A stretch of 64,000 bases of DNA from Salipiger pallidus (GCF_014643635.1 NZ_BMJV01000004.1:248001-312000), one strand, 5' to 3'. Numbered from the stretch's first letter, positions 25,946 through 34,327 are shown. Notes: generated by a model not told the origin, from the sequence alone. Program-made: numbers and translations.

Positions 25946-25977
25946 GGGGCGCCGGACCGTGTTTCGGTCGACGCCCC
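25946..25977 (-). promoter_or_regulatory. Intercistronic hairpin between dctP and dctQ
   Basis: GGGGCG/CGCCCC and GACCG/CGGTC arms form a stem with a TGTTT loop, about 20 nt after the dctP stop. There is no T tract. In binding-protein operons such hairpins partly terminate or protect the upstream message, raising binding protein over permease. Confidence 0.6.
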
Positions 25978-25997
25978 CCCCGTGTCATCGCATGCGC

Positions 25998-27011
25998 TTA
26001 CTGCGAAGCGGTGGAGCCGCCTTCGATGGTCTCCTGGAAGAGGCCCACGAGATCGGTACCGACCTTGTCCGCCCACTTGTCGAAGGCGGTCTGGGTGGCG
26101 CTGCGGAAGGCATCGAGGTCGGCATCGGTCGGCTCGTAAACCTCCATGCCCTCGGCCTTCAGGGTCTCGAGACCCGAGGCGGTTGCCTCGCGGGTGATTT
26201 CCTTCTGGTATTCCATCGCTTCTTCGGCGGCAGAAGACATCAGCTCGCGGGTTTCCTCATCCCAGCTCTCCCAGTTCTTCTCGGAGGTGGCGATGAAGAT
26301 CGGGTCGTAGGAATAGTGCCACGGGGTGATGTACTTCTGCACCTCGTAGACACGCTGCGGGATGATCACCGCGCCGATGGGGTTCTCCTGGCCGTCGACC
26401 ACGCCCTGCTGCAGCGCCGAGAAGGTCTCCGTCCATTGCATCTGCTGGGGGTTGGCGCCGAGCGCTTCCATCACGTCGATGTACATCGGACCCGCGACGC
26501 GCATCTTGAGACCAGAAAGGTCATCGGGCGTCTTGATCGGATGCTTGTTGTTGGTCACTTCGCGGAAGCCGTTCTCGCCCCAGGCCAGCAGGTGCAGGCC
26601 GTGCTCGGCGAGGATCTCGCCCATGCGCTCGCCGGGTGCGCCGGAGGTGGTCGCATCGACCTCGTCGTAGTTCGAGTAGAGGTAGGGTAGCGAGAACACC
26701 GCCATCTCTGGGACCAGCGGGGTCACGTTGATCGCCGATGTGACGACGAAGTCGATGGAGCCGCGGCCAACCATCTCGGCCTGTTTCATCTGGTCGCCGC
26801 CGGTCAGCTGGGCATTGGGGAAGATGCGGACGGTGGTGTCGCCGCCGGTGCCTTCCGAGACCAGTTCCGCGAACTTGTCCGAGCCCTTCTGCCAGGTGGT
26901 GGTGTCGCCGGTGTTGTGCGACAGTCGCAGCGTCTCGGCCGAAGCTGCGGAAACTGTGTGGGTGAGGGCCAGTGCGGCAAATGCCACCGCCGTCTTGCGC
27001 AGATAGGTCAT
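25998..27011 (-). CDS. dctP: TRAP transporter substrate-binding protein DctP
   Basis: A 337-residue periplasmic DctP/TAXI-like solute receptor. It has a signal peptide (MTYLRKTAVAFAALALTHTV, cleavage after AASA), then LRLSHNTGDTTTWQKGSDKFAELV. The ligand-carboxylate region is LSGLKMRVAGPMYIDVMEALGANP, where the Arg of KMRV normally binds the substrate carboxylate. The ATG at 27011 is preceded by GGAGGACATC. First gene of dctPQM, sharing its upstream region with iclR; substrate is probably the acid consumed by the divergent operon. Confidence 0.94.
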   Translation of the reverse strand: MTYLRKTAVAFAALALTHTVSAASAETLRLSHNTGDTTTWQKGSDKFAELVSEGTGGDTTVRIFPNAQLTGGDQMKQAEMVGRGSIDFVVTSAINVTPLVPEMAVFSLPYLYSNYDEVDATTSGAPGERMGEILAEHGLHLLAWGENGFREVTNNKHPIKTPDDLSGLKMRVAGPMYIDVMEALGANPQQMQWTETFSALQQGVVDGQENPIGAVIIPQRVYEVQKYITPWHYSYDPIFIATSEKNWESWDEETRELMSSAAEEAMEYQKEITREATASGLETLKAEGMEVYEPTDADLDAFRSATQTAFDKWADKVGTDLVGLFQETIEGGSTASQ

Positions 27012-27069
27012 GATGTCCTCCCTAGGATATGTCGAAATCCGGTGCTGTCCTCCAACAGCGTGCTGGAGT

Positions 27070-27086
27070 GTGTCCATAAGGTGGAC
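27070..27086. promoter_or_regulatory. IclR-type operator candidate 1 (dctP side)
   Basis: GTGTCCATAAGGTGGAC contains the inverted repeat GTCCA-N5-TGGAC. It matches the second site (27209) at 15 of 17 positions, mismatching only at variable centre and end bases. It lies about 59 nt before the dctP ATG, where a repressor could block that promoter. Confidence 0.6.
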
Positions 27087-27208
27087 TTCGATTCAAGTCG
27101 ATTTGGTCAAGAATCTTCACCATTTTCGGCAATTACAATCATCTATCTGAATTTAAAGGTTAAATAAATCATTTGACGAAGCAGCATGCACGTTGTCATC
27201 ATTTATGG

Positions 27209-27225
27209 GTGTCCACAATGTGGAT
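27209..27225. promoter_or_regulatory. IclR-type operator candidate 2 (iclR side)
   Basis: GTGTCCACAATGTGGAT contains TCCAC-AAT-GTGGA, the same dyad as the site at 27070; start-to-start distance is 139 bp, about 13 helical turns. It lies downstream of a TTGACG hexamer (27173-27178) that could be a -35 for iclR. The whole 27012-27311 interval is much more AT-rich than its surroundings. Confidence 0.6.
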
Positions 27226-27311
27226 GCATTGGGCGAAAATCACGGTTTCGTTGACTGTCTAATAAGGCAGGCCGCCCGAGGGGAGGAACATCGCAAGTTG
27301 AAGGTCGCAGC

Positions 27312-28196
27312 ATGAAGCAGCCTAGAATCGCTCTTCCCGACCAGGGGCAGATCGCCGGGGCGCAAAGCGTGTCCCGCGCCCTTGGCCTGTTGCCGCTGCT
27401 CGGGCGCAATCCGGTGCATGGCATGGGCATTGGCGAGATCGTCGAGGAAACCGGCCTAAGCCGTCCAACCGCCCGCCGGCTGCTGCTGTCGCTGATGTAT
27501 AGCGGCATGGTGGATCAGGATCCCCAGACCAAATGCTACATGCTGGGCGAGGAAATCTATCTGCTCGGCTCGCTTGCGGCGCAGCGGTTCGGGCTGCTCG
27601 ACGTGGCCCACGACAGCGTTCAAAGGCTCGCTGAAGCCACTGGAGACACTGCGTTTCTCTCCGTACGCCGCGATGTCTTCGCGCTGTGCGTCCACAAAGA
27701 GGAAGGCGACTTCCCGATCCGCGTTCAGGCCTTGCAAGTGGGCTACCGCCACCCGCTTGGCGTGGGGGCCGGATCGTTGTCGATACTCGCCGCGCTCGAC
27801 GATGACGAGGTCGAAGAGATCCTCGAGCAAAACGCCCGCCTGCTGGCAGAGGACTACCCCCGCGCCTCGGTGCCGGCCCTGCGCGATGCGGTGGCCCAGA
27901 CCCGGGAACGGGGCTGGGCGCTTAACCCCGGCATGGTGCTGGCCAACAGCTGGGCCATCGGCCGCGCCATCCGCATGCCCGACGGGCACGCTGTCGGAGC
28001 GCTGTCGGTGGCGGCCATCGACAGCCGCATGAGCCCCGACCGCCAGCACGAAATCGCCGCCCGCATCGCCGAGGCGGTAGAGCAGGTCGAAAGCCGTCTC
28101 GCACGCCGTCACGGCGCCGGGCATGGCAGCAACATCCGCCCGCGCGACAGCGCGCAGGCGCCGAAATCAGGGTCCAGACCGCGTCACAGCGCCTGA
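27312..28196 (+). CDS. IclR-family transcriptional regulator
   Basis: A 294-residue IclR regulator. The N-terminal winged helix spans about residues 18-80 (SVSRALGLLPLLG, then GIGEIVEETGLSRPTARRLL). The C-terminal effector domain covers about 95-265 with the usual VGYRHPLGVGAGSLSILAAL and GWALNPGMVLANSWAIGRAI. It likely senses the substrate or a CoA pathway intermediate and controls both dctPQM and its own operon through the two dyads upstream. The thiolase gene follows 22 nt later. A short Arg-rich tail follows the effector domain. Confidence 0.92.
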   Translation: MKQPRIALPDQGQIAGAQSVSRALGLLPLLGRNPVHGMGIGEIVEETGLSRPTARRLLLSLMYSGMVDQDPQTKCYMLGEEIYLLGSLAAQRFGLLDVAHDSVQRLAEATGDTAFLSVRRDVFALCVHKEEGDFPIRVQALQVGYRHPLGVGAGSLSILAALDDDEVEEILEQNARLLAEDYPRASVPALRDAVAQTRERGWALNPGMVLANSWAIGRAIRMPDGHAVGALSVAAIDSRMSPDRQHEIAARIAEAVEQVESRLARRHGAGHGSNIRPRDSAQAPKSGSRPRHSA

Positions 28197-28218
28197 CCCA
28201 AACCAGGAGGAGAATCCC

Positions 28219-29391
28219 ATGACGTTGGCACAGATCGCAGGCTGGGCGCACACGCGTTTCGGCAAATCCGAAGCCCCCGACACCGAAGCGCTGCTGGCCG
28301 AGGTGGTGCCCCCGGCGCTGGACCACGCAGGCGTACCTGCGTCCATGGTCGACGGCATCTTCGTCGGCTGCTTCAACAACGGCTTTTCGAAGCAGGATTT
28401 CATCGGCGCATTGCCCGGCATGGTGGCCGAGGATCTGGCGCTAAAGCCCGCCGTGCGGGTCGAAAACGCCTGCGCCACCGGGTCGGCCGCGCTGTATGCG
28501 GCGCTTGATTTCATTGAATCGGGCCGGGGCAAGGTGGCGCTGGTCGTGGGCGTCGAGAAGATGACCGCCCTGCCGACCGCGGACGTGGGCGATATCCTGC
28601 TGGGCGCCAGTTACCGCAAGGAAGAAGCTGACGTCACGGGTGGCTTTGCGGGCCTCTTCGGACGCATCGCGCAGAGCTATTTCCAGAAATACGGCGACCA
28701 GTCCGAAGCGCTGGCGATGATCGCGTCCAAGAACCACACCAATGGCGCGGCGAACCCCTATGCGCACATGCAAAAGGCATTCTCGGTCGAGCAGTGCAAC
28801 ACCATCAGTGACAAGAACCCCTACGTCGCGCAGCCCCTGCGCCGCACCGACTGTTCGCTGATCTCGGACGGTGCCGCTGCCATGATCGTGGTGCACCCCG
28901 ACATCGCCGCCGATCTTGAGCGTGCCATCGCCTTCCGCGCATCGACCCACACCAACGACGTGTTGGCCCTGTCGCGCCGCGATCCAATCGCCTTCGACGG
29001 CGCGCGCCGTGCCTGGGCGGGATCGCTTGAAGAGGCGGGCATGACGCTCGATGATCTTGATTTCGTCGAAACCCACGACTGCTTCACCATCGCCGAGCTC
29101 ATCGAATACGAAGCCATGGGCCTTGCTGAGCCGGGCAAGGGAGCGGACGTCATTCGCAATGGTGTCTCGGCGCGGGGCGGCAAGCTGCCGATCAACCTGT
29201 CGGGCGGGCTGAAGTCCAAGGGCCATCCCATCGGGGCCACCGGCGTGTCGATGCACGTGATGGCTGCGATGCAGCTGGCCGGCGAGGCGCCCGAGGGCGT
29301 GCAGGCCGAAAAGGCCAACGTGGCCGGGGTCTTCAACATGGGCGGCGCTGCCGTCGCCAACTACTGCTCGATCATGGAGCGTGTGAAATGA
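28219..29391 (+). CDS. Thiolase-family protein (SCP-x/lipid-transfer type)
   Basis: A 390-residue thiolase-fold enzyme. The nucleophilic Cys is Cys85 in VENACATGSAALYAAL. ETHDCFTIAELIEYEAMG and SGGLKSKGHPIGATG give the active-site His regions; the C-terminus is NMGGAAVANYCS. This is the SCP-x/DitF subgroup that cleaves beta-keto-acyl-CoA with bulky acyl groups. These thiolases usually need a DUF35 OB-fold partner; none is here, and the PPC proteins of the operon are conceivable substitutes. ATG after AGGAGGAGAATCCC. Stop overlaps the ligase start as ATGA. Confidence 0.9.
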   Translation: MTLAQIAGWAHTRFGKSEAPDTEALLAEVVPPALDHAGVPASMVDGIFVGCFNNGFSKQDFIGALPGMVAEDLALKPAVRVENACATGSAALYAALDFIESGRGKVALVVGVEKMTALPTADVGDILLGASYRKEEADVTGGFAGLFGRIAQSYFQKYGDQSEALAMIASKNHTNGAANPYAHMQKAFSVEQCNTISDKNPYVAQPLRRTDCSLISDGAAAMIVVHPDIAADLERAIAFRASTHTNDVLALSRRDPIAFDGARRAWAGSLEEAGMTLDDLDFVETHDCFTIAELIEYEAMGLAEPGKGADVIRNGVSARGGKLPINLSGGLKSKGHPIGATGVSMHVMAAMQLAGEAPEGVQAEKANVAGVFNMGGAAVANYCSIMERVK

Positions 29392-31013
29392 ATGACATGA
29401 ACTTCACCTCCCCCCTGGCGGACCCGGTGGGGGGCATCGCGCCCCAGACGACCCGGGTGGCCAACCTTGCCCATTTCCTCACCCGCAACGCGCGCCGTTA
29501 CCCGGACCGCCCGGCGGTGATCTGGGAGGGCACGATCTGGACCTGGGCCGAGATGGATGCCCGCGTGTCGGCGCTTGCCGCGGCCATGATGGAACGCTTC
29601 GGCGTCACCAAGGGCACCCGCGTGCTGGTGCAGTCGCAGAACTGCAACCAGATGTTTGAAAGCATGTTCGCCTGCTTCCGGCTTGGTGCGGTCTGGGTGC
29701 CCACCAACTTCCGCCAGAGCCCCGATGAGGTGGCGTGGCTGGCGCAAAGTTCGGGGTCGACGCTGATGATCACCGGGGCCGAATTCCCCGATCATGTGGC
29801 GGCCTGTGACGGCATTGACCGGCACATCACCATTGGCGGTGACGGCGCGGATGATTTTGACACCATCGTGTCCGAATTCATGGGCGCAAGCGTTGCCAAC
29901 GAACCGGTGGACCGCGACGATCCCTGCTGGTTCTTCTTCACCTCCGGCACAACCGGGCGTCCCAAGGCGGCCGTTCTGACCCACGGGCACATGTCCTTCG
30001 TTGTGCTCAATCACCTCAACGATTTGATGCCCGGCTCGAACGTCGACAACATGTCTCTGGTGGTGGCGCCGCTCTCGCATGGTGCGGGCATCCACCAGCT
30101 GGTGAACGCCGCGGCGGGCGGCGGCATGGTGCTGCTGCCCAAGGGCAAGTTCGATGTCTCCGAGGCATGGCTCCTCGTGGCCGAGCACAAGGTGACCAAC
30201 ATGTTCACCGTGCCGACCATCGTGAAGATGCTGGTCGAGGACCCTTCGGTGGACGAGCATGACCGCTCGAGCCTCAAGCAGGTGATTTATGCCGGTGCGC
30301 CCATGTACCGCGCCGATCAGAAATATGCGCTGAACAAGCTGGGCCCGGTGCTGGTGCAGTATTTCGGCCTTGGCGAGGTCACCGGCAACATCACCGTGCT
30401 GCCGCCTTCCGAGCATTTCGCTGAGGATGCGGACATGCGCGTCGGCTCCTGCGGGCACGAGCGCACCGGCATGCAGGTGTCGATCCAGGACGACGAGGGC
30501 CGCGAGCTTGCGCCCTTCGAGACCGGCGAGATCTGCGTCTGCGGCCCGGCGGTCTTTGCGGGCTACTACGACAACCCTGAGGCCAATGCCAAAAGCTTCC
30601 GGGGCGGGTTCTTCCGCACCGGCGATCTGGGGCACGTGGACGAGCAGGGCTACCTCTACATCACCGGGCGCAGCTCGGACATGTACATCTCGGGCGGCTC
30701 GAACGTCTACCCGCGCGAGATCGAGGAAAAGCTGCTGACCCTCGACGGGCTAACCGAAGTGGCGGTCCTTGGCATCCCCGACCCCAAGTGGGGTGAGGTG
30801 GGCGTCGCCGTCTGCGTCGCGCGCGAGGGGGCAACCGTGTCCGAAGAGGACGTGGTGTCGTTCCTGAAACCCAAGGTCTCGGGCTACAAGGTGCCGCGCA
30901 AGGTCTTCTTCTTCGACGAGATGCCCAAGACCTCCTACGGCAAGATCACCAAGAAGCTGATCCGCGAGACCCTCGTGGAGCGCGGGCTGGTAACGCTGGA
31001 GGCCGCGCAGTGA
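29388..31013 (+). CDS. Acyl-CoA synthetase (AMP-forming)
   Basis: A 541-residue ANL-superfamily ligase. The P-loop is WFFFTSGTTGRPKAAVLTH and the adenylate region is QYFGLGEVTG. Hinge-region YITGRSSDMYISGGSNVYPREIEEKL is followed by the C-terminal catalytic Lys in PKTSYGKITKKLIRE. It adenylates a carboxylic acid and forms the CoA thioester, committing the substrate to the pathway. Substrate class (fatty, aromatic or keto acid) cannot be read safely. It overlaps the thiolase gene by 4 bp and the double-PPC gene by 4 bp. Confidence 0.93.
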   Translation: MNDMNFTSPLADPVGGIAPQTTRVANLAHFLTRNARRYPDRPAVIWEGTIWTWAEMDARVSALAAAMMERFGVTKGTRVLVQSQNCNQMFESMFACFRLGAVWVPTNFRQSPDEVAWLAQSSGSTLMITGAEFPDHVAACDGIDRHITIGGDGADDFDTIVSEFMGASVANEPVDRDDPCWFFFTSGTTGRPKAAVLTHGHMSFVVLNHLNDLMPGSNVDNMSLVVAPLSHGAGIHQLVNAAAGGGMVLLPKGKFDVSEAWLLVAEHKVTNMFTVPTIVKMLVEDPSVDEHDRSSLKQVIYAGAPMYRADQKYALNKLGPVLVQYFGLGEVTGNITVLPPSEHFAEDADMRVGSCGHERTGMQVSIQDDEGRELAPFETGEICVCGPAVFAGYYDNPEANAKSFRGGFFRTGDLGHVDEQGYLYITGRSSDMYISGGSNVYPREIEEKLLTLDGLTEVAVLGIPDPKWGEVGVAVCVAREGATVSEEDVVSFLKPKVSGYKVPRKVFFFDEMPKTSYGKITKKLIRETLVERGLVTLEAAQ

Positions 31014-31903
31014 CCGCTGCCATGCGCAACACCAGCCCCGCTCAAGACGCGCTGCCCGGGGTGAACGCCCCGCTGCGCCACCCCGGACCCGCCGCCGAGG
31101 CGCGGGTTCAGGCGGTGGCCACCCCCCTGCGCGAGATCGAAATCACCTGCGATGGCGAAGCCTCTCTGGAGGCGGCGGTCATCGCTGCGTTCGATGCTGC
31201 GGGTGTGAAGGGCGGATTCGTCGAGATCGAAAACCTTGCCTGCAGCTGCATCGACTACGTTGTGCCGGCGCTGTCGGAATTTCCGGACCGGCTGGCGTGG
31301 TATTCCGCCCCGCGCAGCCCGCAGGGGCCGGCGCGGATCCGGCAGGGCTACATGTCCGTGGGCCGTGACGGCGAGGCGGGCTTTGTCCACTGCCACGGCA
31401 TCTGGACGTTGGCCAATGGCCGCCGGGCGCTGGGGCATCTGCTGGGCGGCCAGACCGTCCCCGAGGCCGGGCAGACCCTGCGCGCCCGGGGGTTCGAGAC
31501 CGCCTTCTTCGACCGTCAGCCTGACGCCGAAACCAATTTCAGTCTGTTCGGCGCTGTCGGCGAGGATGCGGCCAAGCCCACGGCGCTTGCCGTCACCCTG
31601 CGTCCGAACGAGGACATCCCCGCCACCTGCATGGCGCTTTGTGAGCAGATGGGCTGGGACGGCGCGACGGTGATCGGCCTTGGCAGTCTCAACGGCGCGG
31701 GCTTTGCCGGGGACAGCATCATGCAGGACCACGTGTCGGAATTTCTCGTCCGTCGTGGCCATGTCAGCCCCAGTCACGCGGACATCGACATCGCCGTGGT
31801 CGACAGCAGCGCCAACGTCTTCGAGGGCATCCTTGCCACGGGGCAGGGGCGCGTCTCGATCACCTCCGAACTCGTGCTTCTGGCCACCCCGCCACAAGAC
31901 TGA
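31010..31903 (+). CDS. Double PPC (DUF296)-domain protein
   Basis: A 297-residue protein with two different PPC-like halves. The first (about residues 20-175) has RHPG, WYSAP, FVHCHGIW, GHLLGG and PDAETN. The second (about 185-297) has LRPNEDIPATCMALCEQMGW and GLGSLNGAGF. The first half resembles the protein at 33309 and the second half the one at 33853, so this gene looks like a fusion of the two. PPC proteins form trimers and bind small ligands or metals through conserved His; bacterial functions are largely unknown. Start is GTG 31010, overlapping the ligase stop, with GGAGG upstream. Confidence 0.72.
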   Translation: MTAAMRNTSPAQDALPGVNAPLRHPGPAAEARVQAVATPLREIEITCDGEASLEAAVIAAFDAAGVKGGFVEIENLACSCIDYVVPALSEFPDRLAWYSAPRSPQGPARIRQGYMSVGRDGEAGFVHCHGIWTLANGRRALGHLLGGQTVPEAGQTLRARGFETAFFDRQPDAETNFSLFGAVGEDAAKPTALAVTLRPNEDIPATCMALCEQMGWDGATVIGLGSLNGAGFAGDSIMQDHVSEFLVRRGHVSPSHADIDIAVVDSSANVFEGILATGQGRVSITSELVLLATPPQD

Positions 31904-31925
31904 CCCCCATATGGGAGGAGAACCC

Positions 31926-32714
31926 ATGAGCATCGTAAAACCCATCCTCATCACCGGGGGGGCGTCGGGCATCGGCTATGCCACCGCCGAGGCCTGCCAG
32001 AAGGCGGGCTTTGCGGTCGCCATTCTGGACATGAACGAAGCCGCGCTCGAGACCGCGCGCGCCTCGCTGCCCAATCCGGACCATGTGCTGACCTGCGCGG
32101 CCTCCGTCACCGACGAAGCCGCGGTCGAAGCATTCTGCGACGAAATCGAAGCCAGCTTCGGCACGCTTTACGGCGTGGTGAACTCTGCCGGGATCGGGCA
32201 TGACGCCCGTGCGCTCGACACCTCGGCGGACGAGTTTCGCCGGGTGCTCGAGGTCAACCTGATCGGCAGCTTCACGGTCTCCAAGGCCGCCGCGCGCCGG
32301 ATGCTGCCGCGTGGCGAAGGTGCTGTCGTCAACATCGCATCTGTGTCGGGCATGATGGGCAACGTGGGCCGCACCGCATATGGTGCCACCAAGGGCGGCG
32401 TCATCTCCATGACCAAGGTCATGGCGGTCGAGCTGAGCGAACACGGCATTCGCGTCAACGCGGTCGCGCCGGGCCCGATCGAAACGCCGCTGGTGCGTGA
32501 TCACCACACGCCGGAAATGCGTGCGGGCTGGATCGACACCGTGCCGCAGCGCCGCTACGGCACTTCCGAGGAAATCGCGCAGGCGGCTCTGTTCCTGCTT
32601 GATGGGTCCAAGTCGGGTTACATCAACGGGCAAGTGCTGGCTGTAGACGGCGGCTTTACCATCGGCGGCGTGCTCGATGGCGTCGCGCCCCGCAGCTACG
32701 GGATGGCCTCATGA
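31926..32714 (+). CDS. Short-chain dehydrogenase/reductase (SDR)
   Basis: A 262-residue classical SDR. The cofactor motif is ITGGASGIGYATAEA; VNSAG, the catalytic Ser of IASVSGMMG and YGATKGG (YxxxK) complete the tetrad region; PGPIETPLV follows. It oxidises an alcohol or reduces a ketone with NAD(P)(H). In this operon the natural role is to oxidise a beta-hydroxy group before thiolysis. ATG after GGGAGGAG; 22-nt gap from the double-PPC gene, and a 4-bp ATGA overlap with the next gene. Confidence 0.92.
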   Translation: MSIVKPILITGGASGIGYATAEACQKAGFAVAILDMNEAALETARASLPNPDHVLTCAASVTDEAAVEAFCDEIEASFGTLYGVVNSAGIGHDARALDTSADEFRRVLEVNLIGSFTVSKAAARRMLPRGEGAVVNIASVSGMMGNVGRTAYGATKGGVISMTKVMAVELSEHGIRVNAVAPGPIETPLVRDHHTPEMRAGWIDTVPQRRYGTSEEIAQAALFLLDGSKSGYINGQVLAVDGGFTIGGVLDGVAPRSYGMAS

Positions 32715-33277
32715 TCGGCTATGCCCTCGGAGACACGGCCCCGCGCGGGCCGGAAGACGGCGAGGCCTGGGTCGCTCCTACCGCCACGCTTATTGGTGAT
32801 GTGCGGCTTTGCAACGACGCCTCGATCTGGTTCGGCGCGGTGCTGCGCGCCGACGACGGCATCATCGAGATCGGAGAGGGATCGAACGTGCAGGACCTGA
32901 GCGTGCTGCATGTGGACCCCGGCTTTCCCATCCATGTGGGGCGCAACGTGACCATTGGTCACCGCGCCATGGTCCACGGCTGCACGATCGGCGACGGCAC
33001 CCTCATCGGCATGGGGGCGACCATCCTCAACGGTGCGAAGATCGGCAACAACTGCCTGATCGGGGCCAATGCGCTGGTGACCGAAGGCAAGGTCATTCCC
33101 GACAATTCCATGGTGCTTGGCAGCCCCGGCAAGATCGTGCGCGAGATCGACGAGGCCACGGCCGAAGGCATCCTCGAGGGCAGCCGCACCTACCAGCGCC
33201 GCTGGCGCCGCTTCCGTGACGAGATGAAACAGCAACAGGCCCCGGCTGACGGGGTCTTGGCCGCGGTCTCCGCCTGA
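32711..33277 (+). CDS. Gamma carbonic anhydrase-like hexapeptide-repeat protein
   Basis: A 188-residue left-handed beta-helix protein with many (L/I/V)-G-x4 turns. The metal-ligand His set lies in NVQDLSVLHVD and GHRAMVHGC; SIWFGAVLRAD is typical of YrdA/gamma-CA proteins. A C-terminal helix (RRWRRFRDEM) packs trimers. Known relatives include carbonic anhydrases and, in phenylacetate catabolism, PaaY, a thioesterase that rescues CoA from dead-end thioesters. In a CoA-ligase operon the thioesterase role is a fair hypothesis; CO2 hydration is the alternative. Confidence 0.85.
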   Translation: MIGYALGDTAPRGPEDGEAWVAPTATLIGDVRLCNDASIWFGAVLRADDGIIEIGEGSNVQDLSVLHVDPGFPIHVGRNVTIGHRAMVHGCTIGDGTLIGMGATILNGAKIGNNCLIGANALVTEGKVIPDNSMVLGSPGKIVREIDEATAEGILEGSRTYQRRWRRFRDEMKQQQAPADGVLAAVSA

Positions 33278-33308
33278 GCGGGCCGCCTCAACGCAAGGGA
33301 CCAGTCCC

Positions 33309-33869
33309 ATGAACAAGTTTCCTTCGCGGCACCGGGCGCGGTCCATGCGCCACCCGGGCCGCTTCAACCCGGTCCGCATCCAGTCCGAGAGCGATCTCGA
33401 GGGGCGGCATTTCCGCCTGCTCCTCACGCCCGGCCAGTCGCTGCGCGATGCCATCGTCGAGCCGCTTCGGGCGGTCGGCGTGACCTCGGCCTCGACGACG
33501 ATCCTTGGCGGGTTCTTTTCGCAGCTGTCGTATTGCGTGGCGCCGCCCGATCCGTCGGGGCAGGCGGTGATCGCCTATTCGGCGCCCATCGACGCTGGCC
33601 CGACCTGCATGATCTTCGGCAATGCCACGCTTGGGCTCAGCTCCGAAGGCGATCCGCTGGTCCATTGCCACGCCGCCATCCGCACCTCGGGGGGCGAGTA
33701 TCGCGGCGGGCACATCCTGCCGGACCGCTCGATCATCGGGCCGACGCCGATCCCGGTTCTGGTCACTGCCTTCGAGGGCTTCAGCCTGCGCCAGAGCTTC
33801 GATCCTGAAACCAACATTCCCCTGCTACAGCCCTTCAGAGAGGACGCCCGCAATGAATCTCATGCCTGA
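33309..33869 (+). CDS. Single PPC (DUF296)-domain protein, type B
   Basis: A 186-residue protein with MRHPGRFNPVRIQS at the N-terminus, YSAP near the middle, LVHCHAAI, GGHILPD and FDPETNIPLL. These markers occur in the same order in the first half of the double-PPC protein (31010), so the two are paralogues. The conserved HCH and GGH are likely ligand or metal sites. The stop lies 17 nt inside the next gene, implying coupled translation of types B and C. Function unknown; probably acts as a complex with type C. Confidence 0.7.
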   Translation: MNKFPSRHRARSMRHPGRFNPVRIQSESDLEGRHFRLLLTPGQSLRDAIVEPLRAVGVTSASTTILGGFFSQLSYCVAPPDPSGQAVIAYSAPIDAGPTCMIFGNATLGLSSEGDPLVHCHAAIRTSGGEYRGGHILPDRSIIGPTPIPVLVTAFEGFSLRQSFDPETNIPLLQPFREDARNESHA

Positions 33870-34257
33870 CCAGCCCGGATCCGTCGTTGAGAAGGGCCGC
33901 ATGGGCCGCGTCGCCTATGCCCGTATCGCGCCCAATGAGGATCTCGTGCGCGGGATCGAGAAGCTGTGCCTTGCGGAAGGGTTCGAGAACGCCTTTGTGC
34001 GCGGCGCGCTCGGCAGTCTCGTGGATGCCTGCGTGCTGGCCAATGACGGTACCGAGATCCACGTCTCGGGGCCCGCGGTCGAGATCGTCAGCCTTGCCGG
34101 TGAAGTGCGGTCCAAGGACGGATCGGTCGAGGCGTCGCTGTCGGGTGTCGTGGCCGACCCTTCGGGGATCATCCACGGTGGGCCGTTCGTCTCGGGAGGC
34201 AACCCCATCTGCATGACCTTCGAGGTCACGCTGGAGGAATGGCTGCCCGAAGCCTGA
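33853..34257 (+). CDS. Single PPC (DUF296)-domain protein, type C
   Basis: A 134-residue protein with RIAPNEDLVRGIEKLCLAEG, ALGSLVDACV and a C-terminal FVSGGNPICMTFEVTLEEW. It corresponds to the second half of the double-PPC protein (APNED versus RPNED, GALGSL versus GLGSL). It has the classic PPC order: Glu-Asp near the start, Gly-Ser loop, His-containing VADPSGIIHGG strand. The ATG at 33853 is chosen for the well-placed AGAGGA 8 nt upstream. Last gene before a strong terminator hairpin. Confidence 0.7.
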   Translation: MNLMPDQPGSVVEKGRMGRVAYARIAPNEDLVRGIEKLCLAEGFENAFVRGALGSLVDACVLANDGTEIHVSGPAVEIVSLAGEVRSKDGSVEASLSGVVADPSGIIHGGPFVSGGNPICMTFEVTLEEWLPEA

Positions 34258-34327
34258 GGCCTGAGGTCCCATTGGTCCTGCCACGAGCGGCGGCCCTTGG
34301 CAGGATGACCGGGGCAAGCTACCTGCG

